Below, piece by piece: positions 57,762 to 64,000 of a stretch of DNA of 64,000 nt (its first letter is position 1; each line of letters begins with the position of its first letter). The stretch is taken from contig NZ_JAJLQZ010000021.1 in the NCBI RefSeq assembly GCF_020991375.1, positions 23,768-87,767 of the forward strand, in the 5' to 3' direction. Position numbers and translations under genes: made by a program. This DNA is from Glycomyces amatae. GTDB lineage: Bacteria > Actinomycetota > Actinomycetes > Mycobacteriales > Micromonosporaceae. The notes beneath the pieces are model-generated. The model saw nothing but the letters and a program-made list of their open reading frames with translations. It was not told the DNA's origin and did no database searches.

Positions 57762-58630
57762 AGCAGGTTCACCACCGCTTCGATCGCCCCGGCGACGTCG
57801 CCGTCCCGGGGGTAGAGGAGGGAGCGGCCCACGGTCAGTCCGACCACGTTGGGCAGCTCCAGGGACTCGGCCCACTGGTCGCGCCGGGCGCCGAGGTCGT
57901 CGACCTCGCCGCCGAGCAGGACCACCGGCAGTGTCGAGGCGGCCGCGACGCGCGCCATGCCGGGGGCGGTCGGGAGCTTGAGCCAGGTGCGCGCCGAGGT
58001 GGTGCCGAGCCCCGAGGCGATCGCGGCGGACGTGACGACCGCCTCGGTCGAGAGGTCGTTGACGAGCCGGCCGCCCTCGCGGCGGGACAGGAACGGCTCG
58101 ACCATGGCGATCAGGCCGCGCTCGGCGAGCGCGTCGATCGCCTGCGCGGCCGCCTCCAGGGTGGGGGCGGTGCGGAAGTCCTCGTAGTCGACGCGGGTGA
58201 GCATCTTGCCGCCGTCGAAGCCCATGCGGGCGATGCCCTCGGCGGTCATCCCGGTGAACCGGTCGTCGATCTCGAAGGACGCCCCGGCGAGGCCGCCGCG
58301 GTTCATGGACCCGAACACGGTCTTGCCCTCGAGGGCGCCCAGGAGCAGGAGGTCCTCGAGGATGTCGGCGGTCGCGAGGACGCCGTTGCAGCCGGGGTGC
58401 TCCAGGGCGGTCCGGAGGCGGTCGAGCAGGTCGCCGCGGTCGGCCATGGCCATCGGGTCGCCGCCGGTGCCGAGCGCGCCGCGCGCGGGGTGGTCGGCGG
58501 CGATGACGAGGCACCTGCCGGAGGGGCCGACGGGGGCGTCGGCCGGTTTGCGGGCGGCGGCGAGTTCGGCGATGGCGCCGGGGCGCCGCAGCCGGGTCTC
58601 GGCGAGCATCGACAAGGCGTCAGTTCGCAA
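57758..58630 (-). CDS. Cgl0158-family aldolase of the inositol pathway
   Basis: A protein of about 290 residues with a class-I-aldolase-like barrel: RCLVIAADHPARGALGTGGD, LEHPGCNGVLATADILEDLL, DGGKMLTRVDYEDFRTAPTL and IAMVEPFLSRREGGRLVNDL, with TWLKLPTAPGMARVAAASTL carrying a likely Schiff-base lysine. Actinobacterial iol operons have this family where Bacillus has IolJ, so it should split 2-deoxy-5-keto-gluconate-6-phosphate into dihydroxyacetone phosphate and malonate semialdehyde. The start is taken as TTG 58630 because AAAGGGA lies five to seven bases upstream; ATG 58609 has no ribosome site. It overlaps iolC by 11 bases and iolB by four. Confidence 0.8.
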   Translation of the reverse strand: MRTDALSMLAETRLRRPGAIAELAAARKPADAPVGPSGRCLVIAADHPARGALGTGGDPMAMADRGDLLDRLRTALEHPGCNGVLATADILEDLLLLGALEGKTVFGSMNRGGLAGASFEIDDRFTGMTAEGIARMGFDGGKMLTRVDYEDFRTAPTLEAAAQAIDALAERGLIAMVEPFLSRREGGRLVNDLSTEAVVTSAAIASGLGTTSARTWLKLPTAPGMARVAAASTLPVVLLGGEVDDLGARRDQWAESLELPNVVGLTVGRSLLYPRDGDVAGAIEAVVNLL

Positions 58631-59642
58631 CGGGGTCCCTTTCGGCGGTGTCGAGCCGGTGCCGGACCTGGGCCTCGGTGGGCATGGCGTCGGCGCAGGC
58701 GAGCTCTCCGGCGACGTGCGCTCCGGCGGCGTTCGCGAAGCGGATCGTCCGCTCCAGGGGCCAGCCGGAGAGGAGGCCGTGGACGAGGGCGCCGCCGAAG
58801 GCGTCCCCGGCCCCGAGGCCGTTGACCACGTCCACGGGCACGGGCGGGACCTCGACGGCACCGGTGCCGTCGAGGGCGAGCACGCCTTCGGGGCCCTGCT
58901 TGACGACGGCGAGCGCGACGCCCGCCTCGCGCAGCGCGAGCGCGGCGTCGGCGGGGGTGCCGCCCTCGCCCACGGCCACCGCGCACTCCTCGCGGTTGCC
59001 GACGGCGACGGTGGCGTGCGGGAGGGCCCGGCGCACCTGCTCGCGGGCGGCCTCGGGCGAGTCCCAGAACATCGGGCGGTAGTCGAGGTCGAGGACCGTG
59101 ACGCCAGGCCCGCCCTCGCGGGCCGCGCCTTCGCTCCGCGCTTCGAGGGCGGCGAGGGTCGCGGAGCGGGACGGCTCCTGGCACAGGCCGGTGCCGGTGA
59201 CCCACAGGACCCGCGCGGCCCGGATCGCGTCGAGGTCGAGCTCGTCGAGGCGGAGGTCGAGGTCGGGGGCCTTGGGGAGGCGGTAGAAGTAGATCGGGAA
59301 GTCGTCGGGCGGGAAGAGCTCGCAGAACGTCACGGGCGTGGGCAGGTGCGGGGCGGTGCCCACGAAGCGGTCGTCCACGCCGAAGCCCCGGAGCGCGCGG
59401 CGCACGAACCGGCCGAACGGGTCGGCGCCGGTCTTCGTGACCACCGCGGCGCGGTGCCCGTACCGGGCGGCCGCGACGGCGACGTTCGTGGGGCTGCCGC
59501 CCAGGAACTTCCCGAAGGACTCGACGTCCTCCAGGCCGACGCCGGCCTGGTGCGGGTAGACGTCGACGCCCACCCGGCCCATCGTGACCACGTCGAACCG
59601 CTCGGCGCCGGGTCGCGGCGCCGCGGGCGGTGTCAAGGGCAT
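58620..59642 (-). CDS. iolC: 5-dehydro-2-deoxygluconokinase
   Basis: A 340-residue PfkB/ribokinase-type kinase. Its N-terminus FDVVTMGRVGVDVYPHQAGV and the sugar-binding FGKFLGGSPTNVAVAAARYG are characteristic of IolC. Later blocks are TKTGADPFGRFVRRALRGFG, FPIYFYRLPKAPDLDLRLDE and the catalytic anion-hole VDVVNGLGAGDAFGGALVHG, with the base Asp in GAGD. It phosphorylates 5-dehydro-2-deoxygluconate. As the first gene of the operon it lies next to the regulator's palindrome. Confidence 0.93.
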   Translation of the reverse strand: MPLTPPAAPRPGAERFDVVTMGRVGVDVYPHQAGVGLEDVESFGKFLGGSPTNVAVAAARYGHRAAVVTKTGADPFGRFVRRALRGFGVDDRFVGTAPHLPTPVTFCELFPPDDFPIYFYRLPKAPDLDLRLDELDLDAIRAARVLWVTGTGLCQEPSRSATLAALEARSEGAAREGGPGVTVLDLDYRPMFWDSPEAAREQVRRALPHATVAVGNREECAVAVGEGGTPADAALALREAGVALAVVKQGPEGVLALDGTGAVEVPPVPVDVVNGLGAGDAFGGALVHGLLSGWPLERTIRFANAAGAHVAGELACADAMPTEAQVRHRLDTAERDPVAN

Positions 59643-59679
59643 GGGCGCACCTCCTCCGGGTCGTGTCGCGGAACGCGCT

Positions 59680-59710
59680 ACTGTCGCGCTTCACTGTCGC
59701 GCGACAGTGA
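59680..59710. promoter_or_regulatory. Operator of the inositol regulator: 20-bp perfect palindrome plus half-site
   Basis: TCACTGTCGCGCGACAGTGA (59691-59710) is a perfect palindrome; an extra half-site ACTGTCGCGC lies at 59680-59689, 13 bases from the matching half of the palindrome. The site lies between the divergent iolC and lacI-type genes and should be bound by the LacI-family protein to control both. Confidence 0.8.
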
Positions 59711-59816
59711 CTTGGAATATACTCATCGGCGACCCGCCCGTCAAGCCGACCGGCAGATCGGAAATAGACTCATGGCGATCCACCGGGCACCGCCCCCGCC
59801 CGGAGAAGGAGGAGTG

Positions 59817-60893
59817 TTGAGCGAACAGCTCGGGCCGCGGCCCGCGGCGCGGCAGGCCGGCGCCGGCCGGGCCCAGCGCGTGACCATGGCCGACGTCGCC
59901 GCGAAGGCGGGCGTCTCGCGCACCCTCGTCTCGCTGATCCTGCGCGACCAGCCCGGCGCGGGCGCCGCGACCCGCGACCGGGTCCTGCGCGCCGCCGATG
60001 AGCTGGGCTACCGCCCCGACAGCGCCGCGCAGATGCTCGCGCGCGGGCGCAGCCGCACCCTCGGGGTCATGCTGGACCTCGACCAGCCCTTCCACGCCGA
60101 GATGGTCAAGGCCGTCTACCCGATCGCCGAGCGGCTCGGCTACGACGTCCTGCTCTCGGCGGTCGCCCCCGGCCGCGACGAGCGCCGCGCCCTCGGCGCC
60201 CTCCTGGGGCACCGCTGCGAGGCGCTGGTCCTGCTCGGGTCGGACGCGGACGCGCGGCTGCTCGCCTCGCTCGCCGAGTCCGCTCCCACGGTCGTGGTGG
60301 GCCGCAAGGCCGGTGCGCCCGGCGTCGACAGCGTCCGCACCGCCGAGACCAAGGGCGTGCGCCAGGCCGTGGACCACCTCGTGGAGCTCGGCCACCGGCG
60401 CATCGTCCACATCGACGGCGGCAAGGGCCCCGGCTCCTCGGACCGGCGCAGCGCCTACCGCGCCGCCATGCGCCGCCGCGGCCTCGCCGAGGAGGTCCGC
60501 GTGATCCCCGGCGCGCACGACGAGGACGCGGGCATAGCCGCGGGAACGCTGCTGCTGGGCGAGGAGTCGCCGCCCACCGCCGTGCTCGCGGCGAACGACC
60601 GCTGCGCGCTGGGCCTCATGCACGCCCTGCGGGGCGGCCGGGTCGAGGTGCCGGGCGAGGTCTCGGTCGTCGGCTACGACGACTCCCACCTCTCGCACCT
60701 CTCGCACATCAATCTGACCACGGTCCGCCAGGACACCGAGAGCATCGCCGAGCAGGCCGTGCGGTGCGCCGTCGAGCGGTTGGAGCACGCGGCCCTCCCC
60801 GGGCGCGATGTCGCGCTCGACCCCAAGCTCATCGTCCGGGCGACCACGGCGCCGCCGCGGAGGAATTTATTAATTGAAGCGTCAACCAATTGA
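59817..60893 (+). CDS. LacI family repressor of the inositol operon
   Basis: A 358-residue LacI/GalR regulator. The helix-turn-helix is VTMADVAAKAGVSRTLVSLI with the hinge helix at DSAAQMLARGRSRTLGVMLD. The effector domain is a periplasmic-binding-like fold: VDSVRTAETKGVRQAVDHLV, ELGHRRIVHIDGGKGPGSSD, TAVLAANDRCALGLMHALRG and VSVVGYDDSHLSHLSHINLT. TTG 59817 is preferred as the start: AAGGAGG lies four bases upstream, while GTG 59814 is too close and ATG 59772 has no site. It is divergent from iolC across a perfect palindrome, so it should repress the iol genes until an inositol-derived inducer binds. The final codons are unusually AT-rich. Confidence 0.9.
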   Translation: MSEQLGPRPAARQAGAGRAQRVTMADVAAKAGVSRTLVSLILRDQPGAGAATRDRVLRAADELGYRPDSAAQMLARGRSRTLGVMLDLDQPFHAEMVKAVYPIAERLGYDVLLSAVAPGRDERRALGALLGHRCEALVLLGSDADARLLASLAESAPTVVVGRKAGAPGVDSVRTAETKGVRQAVDHLVELGHRRIVHIDGGKGPGSSDRRSAYRAAMRRRGLAEEVRVIPGAHDEDAGIAAGTLLLGEESPPTAVLAANDRCALGLMHALRGGRVEVPGEVSVVGYDDSHLSHLSHINLTTVRQDTESIAEQAVRCAVERLEHAALPGRDVALDPKLIVRATTAPPRRNLLIEASTN

Positions 60894-60997
60894 GTTCGTG
60901 TCGGGTTTGCGGTAACGTCCCTCGCACCGGGTCTCAGGGGCTACCGGTACCAGCCCCGACGGGGAGGCCGTGAGGTACCACGCCCCGAAGGACGTTC

Positions 60998-61432
60998 ATG
61001 ATGAGAACGGTCTCTCGCTCCATCAGGTTGATGCTCGCAGCGGTGGTCGGACTGGCGATGTGCCTGTCGTTCAGCGCCTCGCCCGCCGCGGCCGCCACGG
61101 CCGCCTGGGATCTGGCGGACGAGGAGCAGCGGCTCTGCGTCCCGGCCGAACGGCCGCACCGCTACTTCGTCCTCGGCGCCGTCGCCGGCTCCTGGGACGC
61201 CCCGCTCGTCTCCGAGCTCCAGGGCCTGCCCGAAGGCGCCGCCGTCTCCAGCTCCACCCGGTCGGTCCCGCCGGGCGACAACGGTGACGACTACGTCTAC
61301 ATCATCGGGTTCTTCGTGGTCCTGCCCGGCCTGGAGTACGGCGAGCACCGGGCCACCCTCCACGTCACCGACGGCACGGTCTCGCAGACGAGGCCGATCG
61401 TGTTCGACGCCGGAGACGGCTGGAGCTGCTGA
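60998..61432 (+). CDS. Small secreted protein, DUF5980-like
   Basis: A 144-residue secreted protein. The signal peptide runs to about residue 33 (LSFSASPAAAAT). The mature part is about 110 residues and beta-rich: AWDLADEEQRLCVPAERPHR, YFVLGAVAGSWDAPLVSELQ, then VLPGLEYGEHRATLHVTDGT and TRPIVFDAGDGWSC, with two cysteines that may pair end to end. The pattern resembles DUF5980 proteins of Streptomyces, whose function is unknown; the match is tentative. The start is ATG 60998 or 61001 after GAAGGA. Two GGTACC-containing hairpins lie in the leader. Confidence 0.65.
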   Translation: MMRTVSRSIRLMLAAVVGLAMCLSFSASPAAAATAAWDLADEEQRLCVPAERPHRYFVLGAVAGSWDAPLVSELQGLPEGAAVSSSTRSVPPGDNGDDYVYIIGFFVVLPGLEYGEHRATLHVTDGTVSQTRPIVFDAGDGWSC

Positions 61433-61440
61433 ACCGCGGC

Positions 61441-61486
61441 CGCGAGGGCGCGCGGCGGCCGGGTCCGGCCTTCGCGCGCCCTCGCG
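61441..61486. terminator. Bidirectional hairpin between convergent genes
   Basis: Fourteen-bp perfect stem CGCGAGGGCGCGCG enclosing an inner GCCGG/CCGGC stem, between the secreted-protein gene and the response-regulator gene. Confidence 0.7.
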
Positions 61487-61538
61487 CCGCTCCCGGTCGC
61501 GGAGGCGCCGACGCCCCCGCGGGACGACCGGGAGCCGC

Positions 61539-62156
61539 CTACCGCAGCAGCCCCGTGCGCAGCGCGATGGCCACGGCCTGCGCGCGGTCGTGCGCCTCGA
61601 GCTTGCGGTACATGCGCTTCGCGTGGGTCTTCACCGTGTCCTCGGCGACCGCGAGGTCGCGCCCGATCTCGGCGTTCGACATGCCCTCGCTCATGAGCTT
61701 GAGGACCTCCAGCTCGCGCACGGTGAGCCGGGCGCCCTCGGGCTGGCGCTGGCGCGCCACGAGCCGGACCGCGTCGGCCACGGCCCCGCGGACCAGCATG
61801 ACCGTCTGCGCGAAGGCGACCATCAGCTCCTCGCCGGTGATCACGGGCACCTGGAGCACCCCGCGGGCCCCGGCCAGGATCGACATGGCCGCCGTGCGGG
61901 GGTCGGCGGTGCCGCACAGCACGACGCCGGTCTGCGGGAAGCGGGTGCGGACCGCCTGGGTGAACTTGACGGGATCGGGCGCGGCGAGCCCGAAGTCGAC
62001 GAGCACGGCGCCGACCGGGCGCCGGCGCAGCTCCACGAACAGCGCCGCGGCGCAGTCGACGGTCCGGACGGCGGGCCCGAGCCCGATCCGGGAGGCGTAG
62101 GTCGATATGGCCTCCGCCGCTTGGGAGGTGTGCACGCACACCACGAGATTGTTCAC
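61539..62156 (-). CDS. LuxR-type response regulator, BldM-like, with an atypical receiver
   Basis: A 205-residue two-domain regulator. The C-terminal DNA-binding domain (ARLTVRELEVLKLMSEGMSN, AEIGRDLAVAEDTVKTHAKR, MYRKLEAHDRAQAVAIALRT) is very close to that of BldM and related developmental regulators of actinomycetes. The N-terminal 120 residues keep the receiver outline (VGAVLVDFGLAAPDPVKFTQ with an Asp at the expected place, and VPVITGEELMVAFAQTVMLV), but the usual paired acidic residues after strand 1 are missing (NNLVVCVHTS). It may therefore work without phosphorylation, as BldM does. No kinase gene is adjacent. The start at 62156 lacks a strong ribosome site. Confidence 0.88.
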   Translation of the reverse strand: MNNLVVCVHTSQAAEAISTYASRIGLGPAVRTVDCAAALFVELRRRPVGAVLVDFGLAAPDPVKFTQAVRTRFPQTGVVLCGTADPRTAAMSILAGARGVLQVPVITGEELMVAFAQTVMLVRGAVADAVRLVARQRQPEGARLTVRELEVLKLMSEGMSNAEIGRDLAVAEDTVKTHAKRMYRKLEAHDRAQAVAIALRTGLLR

Positions 62157-62387
62157 TGTGGCCTCGCTATCGGAGAAAGTCTCGATCGGAACGGTGGGAT
62201 TCGCGGTCGGACACCGGCGGCGGCGAGCGGTGGGAGGCTGCGGGCCGCCGGTCCGGCGCGTTCCGGGGAAAGGCCGAGACGTCGGTTCCGGCCACCGGAG
62301 TGGACGGTCTAACGACCCTGGAGCGCGCGAGTTACGGGTCCCGGCGATCGAATGTGGCGGATGGTGAACACCCCTGCGGCACTGGAA

Positions 62388-62434
62388 AACGGGGGACGGG
62401 CGGCGGCCCGGTCGGCCGCCGCCCGTCCCCCGTT
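62388..62434 (-). terminator. Terminator after the GH43 gene, 21-bp stem
   Basis: Perfect 21-bp stem beginning AACGGGGGACGGGCGGCGGC, five-base loop, eight bases after the stop codon; the longest perfect hairpin in the window. Confidence 0.9.
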
Positions 62435-62441
62435 CAGGCGG

Positions 62442-63914
62442 TCACTCCCCCGAGGGCGCCGGGAAGGCCACGCCGCTGGCGATCGGCGACCCGAAGTTCG
62501 GGGTGCCGTCGGCGTTGAAGGTGAACTCCTGGACCCTGGTCTGGCGGGTCGACCCGCAGCCGTCGCTCGAACCGGGGTTGCCGTGGTAGACCAGCCAGTG
62601 CTCGGTGCCGTCCGGCGAGGTGAAGAACCCGTTGTGGGCCGGGCCGTAGACCCCGTTGCCCTGCTGGAACACCGGCGTGGACCGCTTGTTCCACGAGGAG
62701 GCCGACAGCGGGTTCCCGCCGTTGTAGGTCAGCAGGCCCAGCTTGTAGTCCGGCGTGTTGCACGAGGAGGCGGAGAACGTGATGAACGTGTCGCCGTCGT
62801 GCTGGAGCACCGCGGGGGCCTCGTTCACGCGCGCGCCCACGGTCTCCCAGCTCAGCGACGGCCGCGAGATCGTCGAGTGGGAGCCGGTCACCGTCCAGGG
62901 GTTCGACATCTCTGCGATCCGGATCGACTGGTCGGCCCCGACCCATTCCGACCACAGGAGGTACAGCTCGCCGTTCAATTCCAGATAGGAGCCGTCGATG
63001 TTCCACTGGTTCGGCAGCGGCGTGCCCATGAACTCGTACGGGCCCATCGGCGTCGAACCCGTCGAGCGCAGCACGTGGAGCTTCTGCCCGTCGAAGTTCG
63101 TCTGCGAGTTCCCCGAGGTGTACATCAGGTACCAGGTGCCGCCGATGCGGTGGAACTCCGGCGCCCAGTGCGAGCAGCAGCGGCCCGGGGTGTTCGCGTC
63201 GTTCCACACCACGGTGTCCGAGGCGGTCTTGAGCCCGGCCAGGGTCGCGGCGCGGCGCATGATCACCGTCGAGTCCCAGGTGGTGGTGGACATGTAGTAG
63301 TAGCCGTCCCAGTACTCGATCCAGGGGTCGGCGCCGTTGCTGCGGATCGGGTTGGTCAGGGTCGACTGGGAGCCGTCGCCGGCCTGGGTGAGCGTCCACT
63401 TCTGGGCGTTCAGCCCGTTGTAGGTGTACTGCGAGATGCGCGATCCGCTGGCGGTGGCCCACTCCCACAGGTCGAGGGCCTTGCCGGAGAAGCGGTTGAC
63501 GAAGCTGTGGGTGCCGTCCGAGTGCTCGGTGACCGACCACTGCTGGTTGGTGCCGCTCAGGTCCGTCCATTGCGCGATGGTGGCGCCGTCCTCGGCGTTC
63601 CACTCGTAGACGTCGAGCACGAGGCCCGAGTGGCGGGCCTGGATGCGGTAGTAGCCCCCTCCCGAGTCGACGAACCGGAACTGCTGGTTCGTCGCTCCGG
63701 TGGGACTGTACTGCCGCAGTTCGGCTCCGGCGGCGGTGCCGTCGATGCCGAGCGCGAGCCCGGAGTGGGCGCTGGTGATCGTGTACCAGACGCCGGGCGT
63801 GACGGCGGCCTGCGCCGGAGCGGACGAGGCCGCGACGAGGCCGAACGCCGCCAGCGCGGCGGCGAGTGCGAAGGCGACGAGTGCGCGCCCGCGCCTGAAG
63901 GTGTTGACGGTCAT
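62442..63914 (-). CDS. Secreted GH43 arabinan-type glycosidase with N-terminal ricin (CBM13) domain
   Basis: A 490-residue secreted protein. The signal peptide runs to about residue 37 (SSAPAQAAVT). Residues 40-180 are a ricin-type beta-trefoil (VWYTITSAHSGLALGIDGTA, QWSVTEHSDGTHSFVNRFSG, KALDLWEWATASGSRISQYT) with QxW repeats. The GH43 five-blade propeller follows. Its catalytic acids are placed as Asp in IRSNGADPWIEYWDGYYYMS (base), Asp in WNIDGSYLELNG (pKa modulator) and Glu in RVNEAPAVLQHDG (acid). The sequence SSHWAPEFHRIGGTWYLMYT and NGVYGPAHNGFFTSPDGTEH fit exo-acting arabinofuranosidases. It would trim arabinan or arabinoxylan. GGAGACC precedes the ATG. Confidence 0.9.
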   Translation of the reverse strand: MTVNTFRRGRALVAFALAAALAAFGLVAASSAPAQAAVTPGVWYTITSAHSGLALGIDGTAAGAELRQYSPTGATNQQFRFVDSGGGYYRIQARHSGLVLDVYEWNAEDGATIAQWTDLSGTNQQWSVTEHSDGTHSFVNRFSGKALDLWEWATASGSRISQYTYNGLNAQKWTLTQAGDGSQSTLTNPIRSNGADPWIEYWDGYYYMSTTTWDSTVIMRRAATLAGLKTASDTVVWNDANTPGRCCSHWAPEFHRIGGTWYLMYTSGNSQTNFDGQKLHVLRSTGSTPMGPYEFMGTPLPNQWNIDGSYLELNGELYLLWSEWVGADQSIRIAEMSNPWTVTGSHSTISRPSLSWETVGARVNEAPAVLQHDGDTFITFSASSCNTPDYKLGLLTYNGGNPLSASSWNKRSTPVFQQGNGVYGPAHNGFFTSPDGTEHWLVYHGNPGSSDGCGSTRQTRVQEFTFNADGTPNFGSPIASGVAFPAPSGE

Positions 63915-63950
63915 GGGAGGTCTCCATGGTGAGAGGGGCGGGGCGCGCCC

Positions 63951-63990
63951 GCCGGCGCGCCCCCCCCCGGGGGGGGGGGGGCGGGGGCGC
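63951..63990. other. Low-complexity C/G run at the window end
   Basis: About ten consecutive C followed by about twelve G, then GCGGGGGCG, 15 to 40 bases before the end. Such a run is not expected as a real promoter sequence and probably reflects a contig end or sequencing error. No gene is called beyond 63914. Confidence 0.6.
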
Positions 63991-64000
63991 CCAAGTGGTG

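Noticed and set aside
60900..60997. A ydaO-type (cyclic di-AMP) riboswitch before the secreted-protein gene
   Set aside because: The leader is structured, but I could not find the conserved core of that class, and the gene is not a cell-wall hydrolase.

Overview
This is a very GC-rich window with a strong third-position G/C bias, many GTG and TTG starts, TetR, LacI and AraC regulators beside short operons, Tat- or Sec-type signal peptides with long alanine tracts, and a Scr1-type helix-turn-helix gene overlapping a DUF397 gene. That combination points to a filamentous, soil-type actinobacterium. The mix is compatible with Glycomycetaceae (Glycomyces or Stackebrandtia), but that family is an inference, not something the sequence proves. 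No rRNA, tRNA, CRISPR array or intact transposase was seen.

1-4.7 kb: the 3' part of a secreted carbohydrate-active protein, a Uma2-type nuclease-fold protein, the MscL channel, a two-domain VOC protein, and a FitAB/VapBC-like toxin-antitoxin pair. 4.7-10.2 kb: a peptide/nickel-type ABC uptake locus in which the two permeases are fused and no ATPase is present, an acetyltransferase, and the 4-hydroxybenzoate hydroxylase PobA behind a lipoprotein-like remnant. 10.2-19.7 kb: a (GGCCCC)12 repeat, a VOC protein, a secreted glycerophosphodiesterase, a TetR/aldo-keto reductase pair, a gene-free stretch with orphan LacI-type operators, an ABC half-transporter, a CASTOR/POLLUX-like channel and an FxLD-type methyltransferase.

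19.85-21.13 kb is bounded by 21-bp inverted repeats that look like insertion-sequence ends. It encodes no transposase but holds a 77-bp tandem repeat array and a small gene with an almost perfect Shine-Dalgarno sequence. It is the best candidate here for something undescribed: a transposase-less mobile cassette. 21.1-31.1 kb is ordinary chromosome: secreted proteins of unknown function, a methyltransferase, a LysE exporter, TetR-controlled genes with clear paired operators, an SGNH esterase and a GH19 chitinase. 31.1-34.2 kb is an accessory island with small unknown genes, a Scr1/DUF397 pair, a truncated polymorphic-toxin-like gene and gene debris.

34.2-51.4 kb: a HAF-repeat secreted protein, a large TPR protein, membrane proteins, an AraC regulator, an MFS exporter, a cation diffusion facilitator, an Smr protein, then an iron-siderophore uptake operon (ATPase, lipoprotein, fused FecCD permease) behind a DtxR/IdeR-type iron box, a beta-propeller phytase and a TRM11-like methyltransferase with a 46-codon gene after it.

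51.5-60.9 kb is a complete myo-inositol catabolic operon read leftwards (iolC, aldolase, iolB, iolD, iolA, iolE-like, iolG). It is divergent from a LacI regulator across a 20-bp perfect palindrome. 61-64 kb: a small secreted protein, a BldM-like response regulator and a ricin-domain GH43 enzyme. The last 40 bases hold an implausible C/G homopolymer that looks like a contig-end artefact. Together the genes describe a saprophyte that degrades plant and fungal polymers, phytate and inositol, and scavenges phosphate and iron.
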